From Clostridiaceae bacterium (lineage in GTDB: Bacteria > Bacillota > Clostridia > Oscillospirales > Acutalibacteraceae): DNA of 25,358 bases. Made by a program: the position numbers and the translations under genes. Positions 7,091 to 14,170 of the stretch are shown here, piece after piece. Within the stretch, counting starts at the first letter, position 1, and every line of letters starts with the position of its first letter. The stretch covers positions 1 through 25,358 of the forward strand of contig JAEDGK010000016.1 of the NCBI GenBank assembly GCA_016297555.1. Direction: 5' to 3'. The notes below the pieces were generated by a model that had not been told where the DNA came from, did not search any database, and saw only the letters and a program-made list of their open reading frames with translations.

Positions 7091-9121
7091 ATGGAATTAA
7101 ACGCAAGCATAAAATATCTGAAAGGCGTGGGTGAAAAAAGAGCCGCCATGCTCGGCAAGCTCGGAATTTTTACCCTTTGGGATTTGCTGACCTTTTACCC
7201 GAGAGTTTATGAGGATTGGAGCAAAATTACAGCCATTAAGGACGCCCCGCTCGGAGAAACCGTATGCATAAGAGCGATTGCGGGTATGCCGTGCCGCGAG
7301 CACAGAATTCGCAAGGGTATGACACTCTATAAAACAGAGGTCACGGACGGCGAAAGCTTAATAGATATAACATTTTTCAACAATAAATTTGCCGCAGAAA
7401 AAATCGAGCAGGGCAAAGAATACCTGTTTTTCGGCAAAATCACGGGCAAGGGCTATTACCGCTCAATGAATTCACCCGAATTTACCGAGTTTGACGGAAC
7501 GGAAAGGCTGCGGCCGATTTATCCGCAGACGGCGGGGCTGAATTCCCGCGCAACAGAAAAGCTCGTCAAAACTGCTTTTGAGGTTTGCGGAAAATTCACC
7601 GACCCTTTGCCCGAAGACATCAGAAACAGCTATTGCCTGATGGGGCTTGAAAGCGCACTGCACAACATTCATTTCCCCGAAAATGAAGATATGCTTTCCG
7701 AGGCGCGCAGAAGGCTGATTTTTGAGGAACTTTTTCTGCTCGAGCTCGGACTTATGCGCCTTAAAACGAAAAACCGCCGTTCAACGGCTTTTTCCATGCA
7801 GAAGGATTACACCTCGGAATTCTTCAACCTTCTGCCTTTCGAGCTGACGGGAGCACAGAAAAGAGCCATCGCTCAGGCATCGGAGGATATGATGCGCGAA
7901 ATCCCGATGAACAGATTGCTCCAAGGAGATGTCGGCTCGGGAAAAACCGCCGTGAGCGCGGCTCTGATATATAACTGCGCGCGCAACGGATGCCAAAGCG
8001 CTTTGATGGCTCCCACCGAAGTGCTTGCAATGCAGCATTACAAAACACTTGCGAAAATGTTTGGTGACACAGATATTTCTTTGGCTTTGCTGACCGGCTC
8101 AACCCCCGCCGGCGAAAAAAAGAGAATAAAAGAAAGCCTGAAAAACGGCAAAATTGACCTTATTATCGGAACTCACGCCCTGCTCCAAAAGGATGTTGAA
8201 TTCAGCCGATTGGCTCTTGCCGTTACGGACGAACAGCATCGCTTCGGCGTTAATCAGCGCGGCTCTCTCAGCGCCAAAGGCATCAATCCGCACACTCTTG
8301 TTATGTCGGCAACTCCGATACCGCGCACTCTTGCTCTGATAATTTACGGTGACCTTGACCTGAGCATTCTTGATGAACTGCCGCGCGGCAGGCAAAAGGT
8401 TGAAACCTATCTTGTAAACTCCGAAAAGCGTGAGCGCGCTTACGGATACATCAAAAAGCATCTGTGCGCAGGATTTCAGGGATACATAGTTTGCCCGCTT
8501 GTTGCGGAAAGCGAGGATTCGGAGCTTACCGCCGCTACGGAGCTTTATAAAAATCTCTCCGAGGAATTTTTCAGAGGCTTTTCCGTCGGTCTGCTTCACG
8601 GAAAAATGAAGCCCGCCGAAAAGAAAGCCGTTATGGACGCCTTTGCCAAGGGTGAAACGCAGCTGCTCGTTTCAACAACGGTAATTGAGGTCGGCATTGA
8701 TGTTCCCAACGCCGTTATTATGGTTATTGAAAACGCCGAGCGTTTCGGACTTTCACAGCTTCATCAGCTCCGCGGCAGAATAGGCAGAGGCACGGAAAAA
8801 TCAACCTGCATTTTGATTTCGGACGCTCAAAACCCCGAAACGGAGCAGCGGCTTAAAATTATGACCTCAACTGCCGACGGGTTTAAAATTGCGGATGAGG
8901 ATTTGCGCCTGCGCGGACCCGGCGATTTCTTCGGCTCCCGCCAGCACGGTTTGCCCGAAATGAAAATTGCAAATATGATGACCGACGGCGAGGCAATCCG
9001 TGAAACCCACGCCGCCGCCGAAAATCTGCTCAAAAAAAATCCCGCCCTTGAGGGCGGGGAATATACCGATTTGAGAAATGCGGTTAACCGCCTTTTTTCG
9101 GGCGGCATATCAATGAACTGA
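7091..9121 (+). CDS. recG: ATP-dependent DNA helicase RecG
   Basis: Double-stranded DNA translocase that remodels stalled replication forks and branch-migrates Holliday junctions. The N-terminal wedge/OB region contains the helix-hairpin-helix-like KGVGEKRAAMLGKLGI. The helicase core has Walker A GDVGSGKT (279-286), motif II DEQH (380-383), motif III SATPIPRTL, and motif VI QLRGRIGRG. The RecG C-terminal segment with RGPGDFFGSRQHG is intact. Length 676 is normal. GGAG overlapping the fakA stop codon lies six bases before the ATG, so the two genes are translationally coupled. Its last 12 bases overlap the convergent Usp-domain gene. The codons around 9032-9058 also encode that neighbour's terminator on the other strand. 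Confidence 0.98.
   Translation: MELNASIKYLKGVGEKRAAMLGKLGIFTLWDLLTFYPRVYEDWSKITAIKDAPLGETVCIRAIAGMPCREHRIRKGMTLYKTEVTDGESLIDITFFNNKFAAEKIEQGKEYLFFGKITGKGYYRSMNSPEFTEFDGTERLRPIYPQTAGLNSRATEKLVKTAFEVCGKFTDPLPEDIRNSYCLMGLESALHNIHFPENEDMLSEARRRLIFEELFLLELGLMRLKTKNRRSTAFSMQKDYTSEFFNLLPFELTGAQKRAIAQASEDMMREIPMNRLLQGDVGSGKTAVSAALIYNCARNGCQSALMAPTEVLAMQHYKTLAKMFGDTDISLALLTGSTPAGEKKRIKESLKNGKIDLIIGTHALLQKDVEFSRLALAVTDEQHRFGVNQRGSLSAKGINPHTLVMSATPIPRTLALIIYGDLDLSILDELPRGRQKVETYLVNSEKRERAYGYIKKHLCAGFQGYIVCPLVAESEDSELTAATELYKNLSEEFFRGFSVGLLHGKMKPAEKKAVMDAFAKGETQLLVSTTVIEVGIDVPNAVIMVIENAERFGLSQLHQLRGRIGRGTEKSTCILISDAQNPETEQRLKIMTSTADGFKIADEDLRLRGPGDFFGSRQHGLPEMKIANMMTDGEAIRETHAAAENLLKKNPALEGGEYTDLRNAVNRLFSGGISMN
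9032..9058 (-). terminator. Intrinsic terminator of the Usp gene, inside recG
   Basis: Read on the minus strand, CCCGCCC and GGGCGGG pair in a 7-bp all-GC stem with a four-base loop (9041-9058), followed immediately by a run of eight T interrupted by one leading A (9032-9040). It lies 52 bases past the stop codon of the minus-strand Usp gene. On the plus strand the same bases are recG codons. Confidence 0.85.
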
Positions 9122-9571
9122 GCTTGTATTCATCAGCCTTGCGGCTTCAACCTCTTCGGGGTCAACGGGAATAATCCTGTATTCTTTCATATCGTTATCA
9201 ACCATTGTAACCGGCAGCTCGGGCAGAAGCTCGTGTATTCTGGCGATAAAGCCGCTGCTTCCCTCTGCCGGAAAACCCGTAACAAGCGTAACGGCATTGT
9301 TCTTTTTTGCCGCTACAGCAATTACAAGCGCGGGGCTGTCATTGAAATATACATTCATACTCGCGTCAAAATTTTTGGCACACTCAAAAAGCGTTTCAAG
9401 CGCTCCGCCTTCATTGGCATTAAGTCCGCTGCTTTCTCTGAAAACGCTGATAACTTTAAGCGGCACGCCTTCGCGCTCGGCTATACCCGCTCCGGCTTCA
9501 ATTAGCCTGGCGCATGAATGCTGGGGAGTAACACACACCATAACGCAGGGCTGCTTATTTGTTTTATCCAT
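9110..9571 (-). CDS. Small universal-stress-protein-like (KdpD Usp-type) protein
   Basis: Soluble 153-residue protein with an alpha/beta Usp fold pattern. The opening VMVCVTPQHSCARLIEAG resembles the Usp domain of the sensor kinase KdpD (CVTxxxxCxRLIxxG), here without any kinase part. The next strand LKVISVFRES, the ETLFECAKNF helix and the VTLVTGFP and LPVTMVDND strands fit the rest of the domain. The classical ATP-binding Gx2Gx9G(S/T) motif is not clear, so nucleotide binding is uncertain. AAAGGA lies ten bases before the ATG, and a TATAAT-like -10 is present at 9598-9603 without a good -35. The gene is monocistronic, convergent with recG (12-base overlap) and ends in a terminator inside recG. 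Its role is unknown. Confidence 0.72.
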   Translation of the reverse strand: MDKTNKQPCVMVCVTPQHSCARLIEAGAGIAEREGVPLKVISVFRESSGLNANEGGALETLFECAKNFDASMNVYFNDSPALVIAVAAKKNNAVTLVTGFPAEGSSGFIARIHELLPELPVTMVDNDMKEYRIIPVDPEEVEAARLMNTSSVH

Positions 9572-9659
9572 ACAGGTTCTTTCCTTTCAGTCAAATTATT
9601 ATATCGAAATCATATGTATTGTGCTTCATTTAGTTCATTTACATAATATCACCAATATA

Positions 9660-9689
9660 TTGACAGGTTGCGAAAAATAAATGTATAAT
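9660..9689 (+). promoter_or_regulatory. Sigma-A promoter of the nagK-bioY operon
   Basis: TTGACA (9660-9665) and TATAAT (9684-9689), both perfect, are separated by 18 bases. The -10 ends 38 bases before the kinase start codon. No other element stands out in the 156-base gap to the divergent Usp gene. Confidence 0.88.
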
Positions 9690-9727
9690 TTGTTAATTCG
9701 TTCTGAATTCCTGTCGGGGAGGTTTGC

Positions 9728-10687
9728 ATGAAAATCCGAAAATACTTTCTCGGAGTTGACGGCGGAGGAAGCAAAACAACCGCCGTTGTTTTCAGCGATG
9801 ACGGAGAGTTTATCGGCAGAGCCGTGGGAGAAAGCATAAACTATTATTCGGTCGGCTTTGAAAATGCAAGGCAGGCAATGAAAGAAATCATAGAAAAGCT
9901 TCCGCAAAAAAGCTTTGACTGCGCCGTTATCGGTATGTCCGCTCTCAACGACAGAGCTTCCCCCGACGAAACCGAGCGGTTTTGCTCGGGAATAATCAAC
10001 AGCAAAAAAATAATTATGGATTCCGACCTTTATGTGGCATTGGAGGCTGTCAGCGAAAAAGAAGAATGTGCCGTTATAATCAGCGGCACGGGCTCGGTTG
10101 CGGCTTTACGCAAAAGCAACGGCGAAATAAAGCACGCAGGCGGCTGGGGATATATACTCGGCGATGAGGGCAGCGGATATTCAATAGGTCTGCGCGGCAT
10201 AAAGACCGCAATCAGAGCTTATGAGGTAAGCGCAGACGAAACAATTCTTATTCAAGAATGTAAGGAACATTTCAACACCGATAATTTATATGATTTGATA
10301 GATTTGTACTATACGCAAAAGGTAACCCGAAAAAAAACGGCGGCGTTTGCGGCAAGAGTATGTGAATGTGCGGAAAGCGGAGATAAAACCGCTTTAAAAA
10401 TAATCGAAACCGAAGCCGATTTGCTTTTTGAAACCGCAGTTTCCCTGCTAAAAAGCGCAAAAAAAGAAACTCCGATAGGGCTTTGGGGAGGAATTTTTCA
10501 GCACAGTGATGTTTTCAGAAATTATTTCACTCGGCTTCTGAACAATCAGGGATTTGAAACTGTAAAGTTATTAACCTTTACTCCGGAAGTCGGTGCAATA
10601 ATAGCCTGCTGTGCAGAAGAAAGCCCCGAATCCGTTGATATTATTAAAAAACGTGCTGAACAAGCATATTTAAATTATAACGAGTAA
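9728..10687 (+). CDS. BadF/BcrA-type ATPase family sugar kinase, probable N-acetylglucosamine kinase
   Basis: ASKHA-fold kinase of the BadF/BadG/BcrA/BcrD family. Single-domain members of this length (319 residues) are usually N-acetylglucosamine kinases that salvage cell-wall amino sugars. The phosphate 1 motif is D11-GGGSKT, D100 in MDSDLYVAL fits the catalytic aspartate, ISGTGS (118-123) is the phosphate 2 loop, and GGWGYILGDEGSGYSIG (138-154) is a family hallmark. There are no cysteines arranged for an iron-sulfur cluster, which argues against a dehydratase activator. GGGGAGG lies five bases before the ATG. It is the first gene of an operon with bioY; the pairing with biotin import has no obvious metabolic logic. 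The sugar specificity is inferred. Confidence 0.82.
   Translation: MKIRKYFLGVDGGGSKTTAVVFSDDGEFIGRAVGESINYYSVGFENARQAMKEIIEKLPQKSFDCAVIGMSALNDRASPDETERFCSGIINSKKIIMDSDLYVALEAVSEKEECAVIISGTGSVAALRKSNGEIKHAGGWGYILGDEGSGYSIGLRGIKTAIRAYEVSADETILIQECKEHFNTDNLYDLIDLYYTQKVTRKKTAAFAARVCECAESGDKTALKIIETEADLLFETAVSLLKSAKKETPIGLWGGIFQHSDVFRNYFTRLLNNQGFETVKLLTFTPEVGAIIACCAEESPESVDIIKKRAEQAYLNYNE
10562..10581. repeat. Palindrome GTAAAG-N8-CTTTAC, copy 1
   Basis: Perfect 6-bp inverted repeat with an eight-base centre, inside the 3' end of the sugar kinase gene. An element with the same half-sites and the same spacing occurs 122 bases downstream at 10684-10703. It could be an operator half of a looped pair or a chance AT-rich match. 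Confidence 0.45.
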
Positions 10688-10703
10688 AGCACATTAACTT
10701 TAC
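10684..10703. repeat. Palindrome GTAAAG-N8-CTTTAC, copy 2
   Basis: Same half-sites and spacing as 10562-10581. It starts at the stop codon of the sugar kinase gene and ends 24 bases before the bioY start, just upstream of the bioY ribosome binding site. The eight-base centres of the two copies differ. It does not match the known BirA, BioR or BioQ sites as I remember them. Confidence 0.45.
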
Positions 10704-10727
10704 AAGATGTTGAAAGAAGGAAAAACC

Positions 10728-11252
10728 ATGAAAACAAAAAAAATAGCTATGACCGCAGTTTTGGCAGCAATAATCTGCGTTCTCGCTCCCCTTTCCCTGC
10801 CTGCCGGCGAAATTCCGCTGTCGCTTGCAACCTTTGCGATTTATATTATCGCCGCAACCGTTGATTGGAAATATTCATTCAGCGCAGTAATAATATATAT
10901 TCTGCTCGGAGCCGCGGGTCTGCCCGTTTTTTCAGCCTTTACGGGAGGTCTGCAAAAACTTGTAGGAGTAACGGGCGGATACATAATCGGCTATATTCCC
11001 TGCGTCCTTATAATTGGTTTGATGATAAGCAAGCTTGAAAGCAAAAAATGGATTTACCCGCTCAGTATGATTTTAGGCACGGCTGTTCTTTATGCTTTGG
11101 GCACGGCTTGGTTTATTTTTCAAACCAAATCTCAGCTCGGTGCTGCGCTTGCCGCCTGTGTTGTTCCGTTCCTTCCCGGTGATGCGATTAAGATTGCCGC
11201 CGCCTGCGCCGTAGGCATAACCCTGAGAAAACGAATCAAAAAATTTATCTGA
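10728..11252 (+). CDS. bioY: BioY, biotin-specific S component of an ECF transporter
   Basis: Membrane protein of 174 residues with about six hydrophobic segments. Family signatures are visible: an MTAVLAAIICVLAPLSLP opening, EIPLSLATFAIYI in the first third, the GAAGLPVFSAFTGG loop, and VTGGYIIGYI. In BioY this last region and the C-terminal FLPGDAIKIAAA helix form the biotin pocket. It captures biotin and works with the shared EcfA/A'/T energising module, whose genes are not in this window. I start it at the ATG at 10728, which has AAGGA six bases upstream, rather than at an ATG 21 bases earlier without a ribosome binding site. It lies 40 bases after the sugar kinase, with no clear promoter between them, so it is probably cotranscribed. 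A palindrome sits in that gap. Confidence 0.93.
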   Translation: MKTKKIAMTAVLAAIICVLAPLSLPAGEIPLSLATFAIYIIAATVDWKYSFSAVIIYILLGAAGLPVFSAFTGGLQKLVGVTGGYIIGYIPCVLIIGLMISKLESKKWIYPLSMILGTAVLYALGTAWFIFQTKSQLGAALAACVVPFLPGDAIKIAAACAVGITLRKRIKKFI

Positions 11253-11281
11253 TTCACGGTCACATTCTGCAATCTGTTGTA

Positions 11282-11310
11282 TTGCCTGTCAGGCACACAT
11301 ATGATATAAT
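11282..11310 (+). promoter_or_regulatory. Sigma-A promoter of the alpha/beta hydrolase gene
   Basis: TTGCCT (11282-11287) and perfect TATAAT (11305-11310) are separated by 17 bases. A short perfect palindrome, TGCCTG-T-CAGGCA (11283-11295), overlaps the -35 and could be an operator or the base of a weak hairpin ending the bioY transcript. Confidence 0.75.
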
Positions 11311-11344
11311 GGTTATGTCAAATGTTATGAAAGGGGTATGAATT

Positions 11345-12277
11345 ATGGAAATAATCAGAAAAGAGTATTCCGTTCCGTCCAAAACCGGTGTTGCAGATGT
11401 TTTTGCAAGATGTTGGGCTCCCGAGGCGCCAAAGGCTGTTTTTCAGATAGTTCACGGCATGGCGGAGCACGGCGAAAGATACGAAGAATTTGCCCGTTTT
11501 CTCTGCGAAAAGGGCTTTGCCGTTTTGGTTGACGACCATATCGGCCACGGTAAATCCATAAAGAGCGACGATGACCTCGGTTATTTCGGCGAAAGCGGCG
11601 GCTGGAATTCTCTGGTTGAAGACGAGCGCACTCTTACCGAAATGATTAAGAAAGAATATCCCGATCTGCCGATTATATTTTTCGGCCACAGCATGGGCTC
11701 TTTTATTGCGAGAGAATATATCCGCCGCTACGGCAGAGACGAAAGCATTAAAGCCTGCATTTTCTGCGGCACAAGCGGCAAAAACCCCGCCGCACCGATT
11801 GCAATAACTCTTGCGGGAACAGTTGCCAAAGCCAAAGGGAGCCGCCACCGCAGCAAGTTTATCGATAAGCTCGCTTTCGGCACATATAACAAAAAGACCG
11901 ACAACAGAACACCTTTTGACTGGCTTTCAACCGACACGGAGCATGTTGACAAATACATAGCAGACAAATACTGCGGCTTCATTTTCACCGCAGCAGGCTA
12001 TAAAGACCTTTTCACAATTCTTCATAAGGTTTCGGGCAAGGATTGGTATAACGATATTTATAAGGACATCCCCATATTGCTCACTGCGGGTGAGGATGAC
12101 CCCGTCGGTCAATACGGCAGCGGAGTAAAGCAGGTTTATAACGATTTAAAGCTTGCGGGTAAAAAAGATGTTACCCTGCGCCTTTACCCCGGAATGCGCC
12201 ACGAAATCTTAAATGAAACAGACCGTTTCCGCGTTTATGAGGACATTGCGGCATGGTCGCTCTCAAAACTTAAATAA
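11345..12277 (+). CDS. Alpha/beta hydrolase (monoacylglycerol lipase / serine aminopeptidase S33-like)
   Basis: Cytoplasmic serine hydrolase of 310 residues in the Hydrolase_4 group, which includes monoacylglycerol lipases and lysophospholipases. The oxyanion region is VHGMAEHGERY (36-46), followed by the GHGKS loop. The nucleophile elbow is G-H-S116-M-G, the acid is probably D252 in AGEDDPVG, and the base is H286 in GMRHEIL; the full triad is present. It has no signal peptide. AAGGGG lies nine bases before the ATG. The gene has its own promoter and ends with a strong terminator, so it is monocistronic. Esterase or lipase activity on a lipid or acyl ester is the family expectation; the true substrate is unknown. 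Confidence 0.88.
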   Translation: MEIIRKEYSVPSKTGVADVFARCWAPEAPKAVFQIVHGMAEHGERYEEFARFLCEKGFAVLVDDHIGHGKSIKSDDDLGYFGESGGWNSLVEDERTLTEMIKKEYPDLPIIFFGHSMGSFIAREYIRRYGRDESIKACIFCGTSGKNPAAPIAITLAGTVAKAKGSRHRSKFIDKLAFGTYNKKTDNRTPFDWLSTDTEHVDKYIADKYCGFIFTAAGYKDLFTILHKVSGKDWYNDIYKDIPILLTAGEDDPVGQYGSGVKQVYNDLKLAGKKDVTLRLYPGMRHEILNETDRFRVYEDIAAWSLSKLK

Positions 12278-12295
12278 ATCTCGGATAAGCTTTTC

Positions 12296-12333
12296 AGCCG
12301 CGGGATAATTTGCTCTCCCGCGGCTTGTTTTTT
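12296..12333 (+). terminator. Intrinsic terminator after the alpha/beta hydrolase gene
   Basis: A 10-bp GC-rich stem (AGCCGCGGGA with TCCCGCGGCT), a ten-base loop, then TGTTTTTT. It starts 18 bases after the stop codon and only nine bases separate it from the hydE -35. Confidence 0.92.
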
Positions 12334-12341
12334 GTATACTC

Positions 12342-12370
12342 TTGACAATTCACCCTGATAAGGCTATAAT
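12342..12370 (+). promoter_or_regulatory. Consensus sigma-A promoter of hydE
   Basis: Perfect TTGACA (12342-12347) and TATAAT (12365-12370) with 17-base spacing. Transcription should start near 12377, giving a leader of about 95 bases before the hydE ATG, longer than for most genes here. Confidence 0.92.
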
Positions 12371-12434
12371 AACGCATAGTATTTATATAGGAATTGTTCG
12401 CTTTATCTGATTCCGAAAAAACACATATTTAAAA

Positions 12435-12463
12435 GGAGCTGCTGAAAACCGATTTTCAGCTCT
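12435..12463 (+). promoter_or_regulatory. Leader hairpin between the hydE Shine-Dalgarno and start codon
   Basis: AAAAGGAG ends 33 bases before the hydE ATG, too far for normal initiation. Directly after it is a perfect 8-bp hairpin, GCTGAAAA-CCGA-TTTTCAGC (12441-12460). Folding shortens the functional distance to about 13 bases. A bulged extension pairs GGAGC (12435-12439) with GCTCT (12459-12463) and would hide the Shine-Dalgarno. No alternative start codon lies nearer in frame, because TGA occurs at 12463-12465. Confidence 0.6.
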
Positions 12464-12471
12464 GAATTTTA

Positions 12472-13521
12472 ATGTCAAATGATACACTGATTGAAAAGCT
12501 CTCGGCAGAACGAAATCTCTCTGACGGCGAACTCAAAGAGCTGCTTGACAGCAAAGAATCTGACCAATCGCTCTTTGCCGCCGCCGACAGAAAGCGCAGG
12601 GAAATTTACGGCGATGAGGTTTATCTGCGCGGGCTTATCGAATTCACAAACCATTGCCGCAACAACTGCTATTACTGCGGAATTCGGTGCGGCAACAAAT
12701 CTGCCGAGCGTTACCGCCTCGGCAAAGAAGATATTCTTGCATGCTGTGACGAGGGCTATCGTCTCGGCTTTCGCACCTTTGTTTTACAAGGCGGCGAGGA
12801 TCCGTTTTTCACGGATGACAAGATATGCGACATAGTTTATGCAATCAGAAGCCGTTTTCCCGACTGTGCGATAACCCTTTCCGTCGGAGAAAAGTCCAAA
12901 GAAAGCTATAAATCATTCTTTGATGCGGGTGCTAACCGCTATCTTCTCCGCCACGAAACCGCATCGGAGGAGCATTACCGCAGGCTTCACCCCGAAAATA
13001 TGAGCCTTGCCAACCGAAAGCGATGCCTTTTTGATTTAAAAGAGATTGGCTATCAGGTCGGCTCGGGATTTATGGTCGGTTCGCCGTATCAGACAACCGA
13101 TAATTTAATAGAAGATTTGCGTTTTTTGCAGTCGCTAAAGCCTGATATGATAGGAATAGGCCCATATATAACGCACGAGCAGACGCCGTTTTCGTCATTC
13201 ACCAACGGCGGCGTTGAGCTGACGCTTCGGCTCATCTCAGTTTTGCGGCTTATGTTTCCCTATGCGCTTATTCCGTCAACAACAGCGTTGGGTACACTTC
13301 ATCCGCAAGGGCGCGAGCTTGGCTTAAAAGCAGGCGCAAATGTTGTTATGCCCAATCTTTCCCCCGTTGAAGTCAGAAAGCTTTATTCACTCTATGAAAA
13401 TAAAATCTGCACGGGAGAAGAAGCGGCACAATGCCGCGGCTGCCTTGAAAGGCGAATATCGGAGGCGGGATACAAAGCTGTTACCGCCATCGGAAATGTT
13501 AAAAAGGAACAAAAAAGGTAA
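12472..13521 (+). CDS. hydE: HydE, radical SAM maturase of [FeFe]-hydrogenase
   Basis: Radical S-adenosylmethionine enzyme that acts with HydF and HydG to build the two-iron subcluster of the [FeFe]-hydrogenase H-cluster. The SAM-cluster motif is C62-x3-C66-x2-C69. HydE-type signatures follow: GFRTFVLQGGEDP, RYLLRHETASEEHYRRLHP, GYQVGSGFMVGSPYQT and MIGIGPYI. The optional second cluster triad C313-x7-C321-x2-C324 has the spacing seen in the Thermotoga enzyme. Length 349 is normal. PylB is a near relative, but no pylC, pylD or pylS is nearby. The only in-frame start is the ATG at 12472, which has no adjacent ribosome binding site; a leader hairpin intervenes. HydF, HydG and the hydrogenase are not in this window. 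The next gene starts five bases after the stop. Confidence 0.95.
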   Translation: MSNDTLIEKLSAERNLSDGELKELLDSKESDQSLFAAADRKRREIYGDEVYLRGLIEFTNHCRNNCYYCGIRCGNKSAERYRLGKEDILACCDEGYRLGFRTFVLQGGEDPFFTDDKICDIVYAIRSRFPDCAITLSVGEKSKESYKSFFDAGANRYLLRHETASEEHYRRLHPENMSLANRKRCLFDLKEIGYQVGSGFMVGSPYQTTDNLIEDLRFLQSLKPDMIGIGPYITHEQTPFSSFTNGGVELTLRLISVLRLMFPYALIPSTTALGTLHPQGRELGLKAGANVVMPNLSPVEVRKLYSLYENKICTGEEAAQCRGCLERRISEAGYKAVTAIGNVKKEQKR

Positions 13522-13525
13522 TGAT

Positions 13526-14113
13526 ATGAAAAATCCGCTTCAATATCAGTCAACTGAATATGACTGCGGTCCCTCATCGGTTATAAATGCGGTCAGCTTT
13601 CTCTTTGAAAGAGAAGAAATTCCGCCGGAGCTGATAATCAACGTAATGCGCTTCTGCCTTGACCGCAGCGGCTCTGACGGCTCTCCCGGAAAGGGCGGAA
13701 CCTCCTGCGCGGCAATGAGGTCGCTTTGCGGCTGGCTCAACGAATTCGCCGCCGTCAGAAAATTCCCGATTTTTACACGCTATCTTTCCGGTGAAAAGGT
13801 TTCAATGAACGAGGATGCCGATATAGTCAAAGCTTTGAGGCAAGGCGGCACGGCGGTAGTCAGGCTTTATTATGATGTGCAGCATTATGTTTTACTGACC
13901 GGGGAAAAAGACGGTAAAATATTTGTTTTTGACTCCTATTTTGTTGACAAAAATTTCAGTCTTGAGAATGTTGTAATTGATCTCGACCATCCCTTCACAT
14001 ATAACCGCATTGTTCCCGCGGACAGCTTTAACCGTGAAACTCACGACCCATATGCCCTCGGAGAAATCGGCTCTCGCGAGGCTGTGCTGATATTTAAAAC
14101 CGCAAACAAATGA
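13526..14113 (+). CDS. Stand-alone C39-like (papain-type) cysteine peptidase domain protein
   Basis: Soluble 195-residue protein with a C39-like arrangement: Q8 then Y-D-C14-G-P (oxyanion glutamine and nucleophile), H120 in DVQHYVLLTG, and D136 in IFVFDSYF. Double-glycine leader peptidases of ABC exporters share this order, but here there is no signal peptide, membrane segment or ABC domain. The family also includes non-proteolytic members, so protease activity is an inference. The ATG at 13526 has AAAAAGG seven bases upstream. An in-frame ATG at 13340 would place a long N-terminal piece inside hydE and is rejected. Only four bases separate it from hydE, so the two are cotranscribed from the hydE promoter and end at a shared terminator. 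No substrate peptide gene is visible nearby. Confidence 0.75.
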   Translation: MKNPLQYQSTEYDCGPSSVINAVSFLFEREEIPPELIINVMRFCLDRSGSDGSPGKGGTSCAAMRSLCGWLNEFAAVRKFPIFTRYLSGEKVSMNEDADIVKALRQGGTAVVRLYYDVQHYVLLTGEKDGKIFVFDSYFVDKNFSLENVVIDLDHPFTYNRIVPADSFNRETHDPYALGEIGSREAVLIFKTANK

Positions 14114-14124
14114 ATATAATAAAG

Positions 14125-14163
14125 AATGGCTTGTATGGTTAAATTGAACCGATACAAGCCATT
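14125..14163. terminator. Bidirectional terminator between the C39-like gene and pyk
   Basis: A 12-bp perfect stem (AATGGCTTGTAT with ATACAAGCCATT) encloses an inner GGTT/AACC pairing. It starts 11 bases after the C39-like stop and ends seven bases before the pyk stop. AT-rich runs flank both sides (TAGAATTTTATT on the plus strand, CTTTATTATATT on the minus), so it can serve both convergent transcripts. Confidence 0.82.
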
Positions 14164-14170
14164 TAGAATT

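Noticed and set aside
9728..10687. 2-hydroxyacyl-CoA dehydratase activator (BcrA/D, HgdC type)
   Set aside because: The protein has the BadF-type fold motifs but not the paired cysteines that hold the activator's iron-sulfur cluster, and no dehydratase genes are nearby.
12472..13521. PylB (methylornithine synthase) instead of HydE
   Set aside because: Internal motifs and the C-terminal C-x7-C-x2-C triad match HydE, and no pylC, pylD, pylS or pyrrolysine tRNA is present.
13340..13525. N-terminal extension of the C39-like protein inside hydE
   Set aside because: The extended frame overlaps the conserved hydE C-terminus, has no ribosome binding site at 13340, and its translation has no family resemblance; the ATG at 13526 has a good ribosome binding site.
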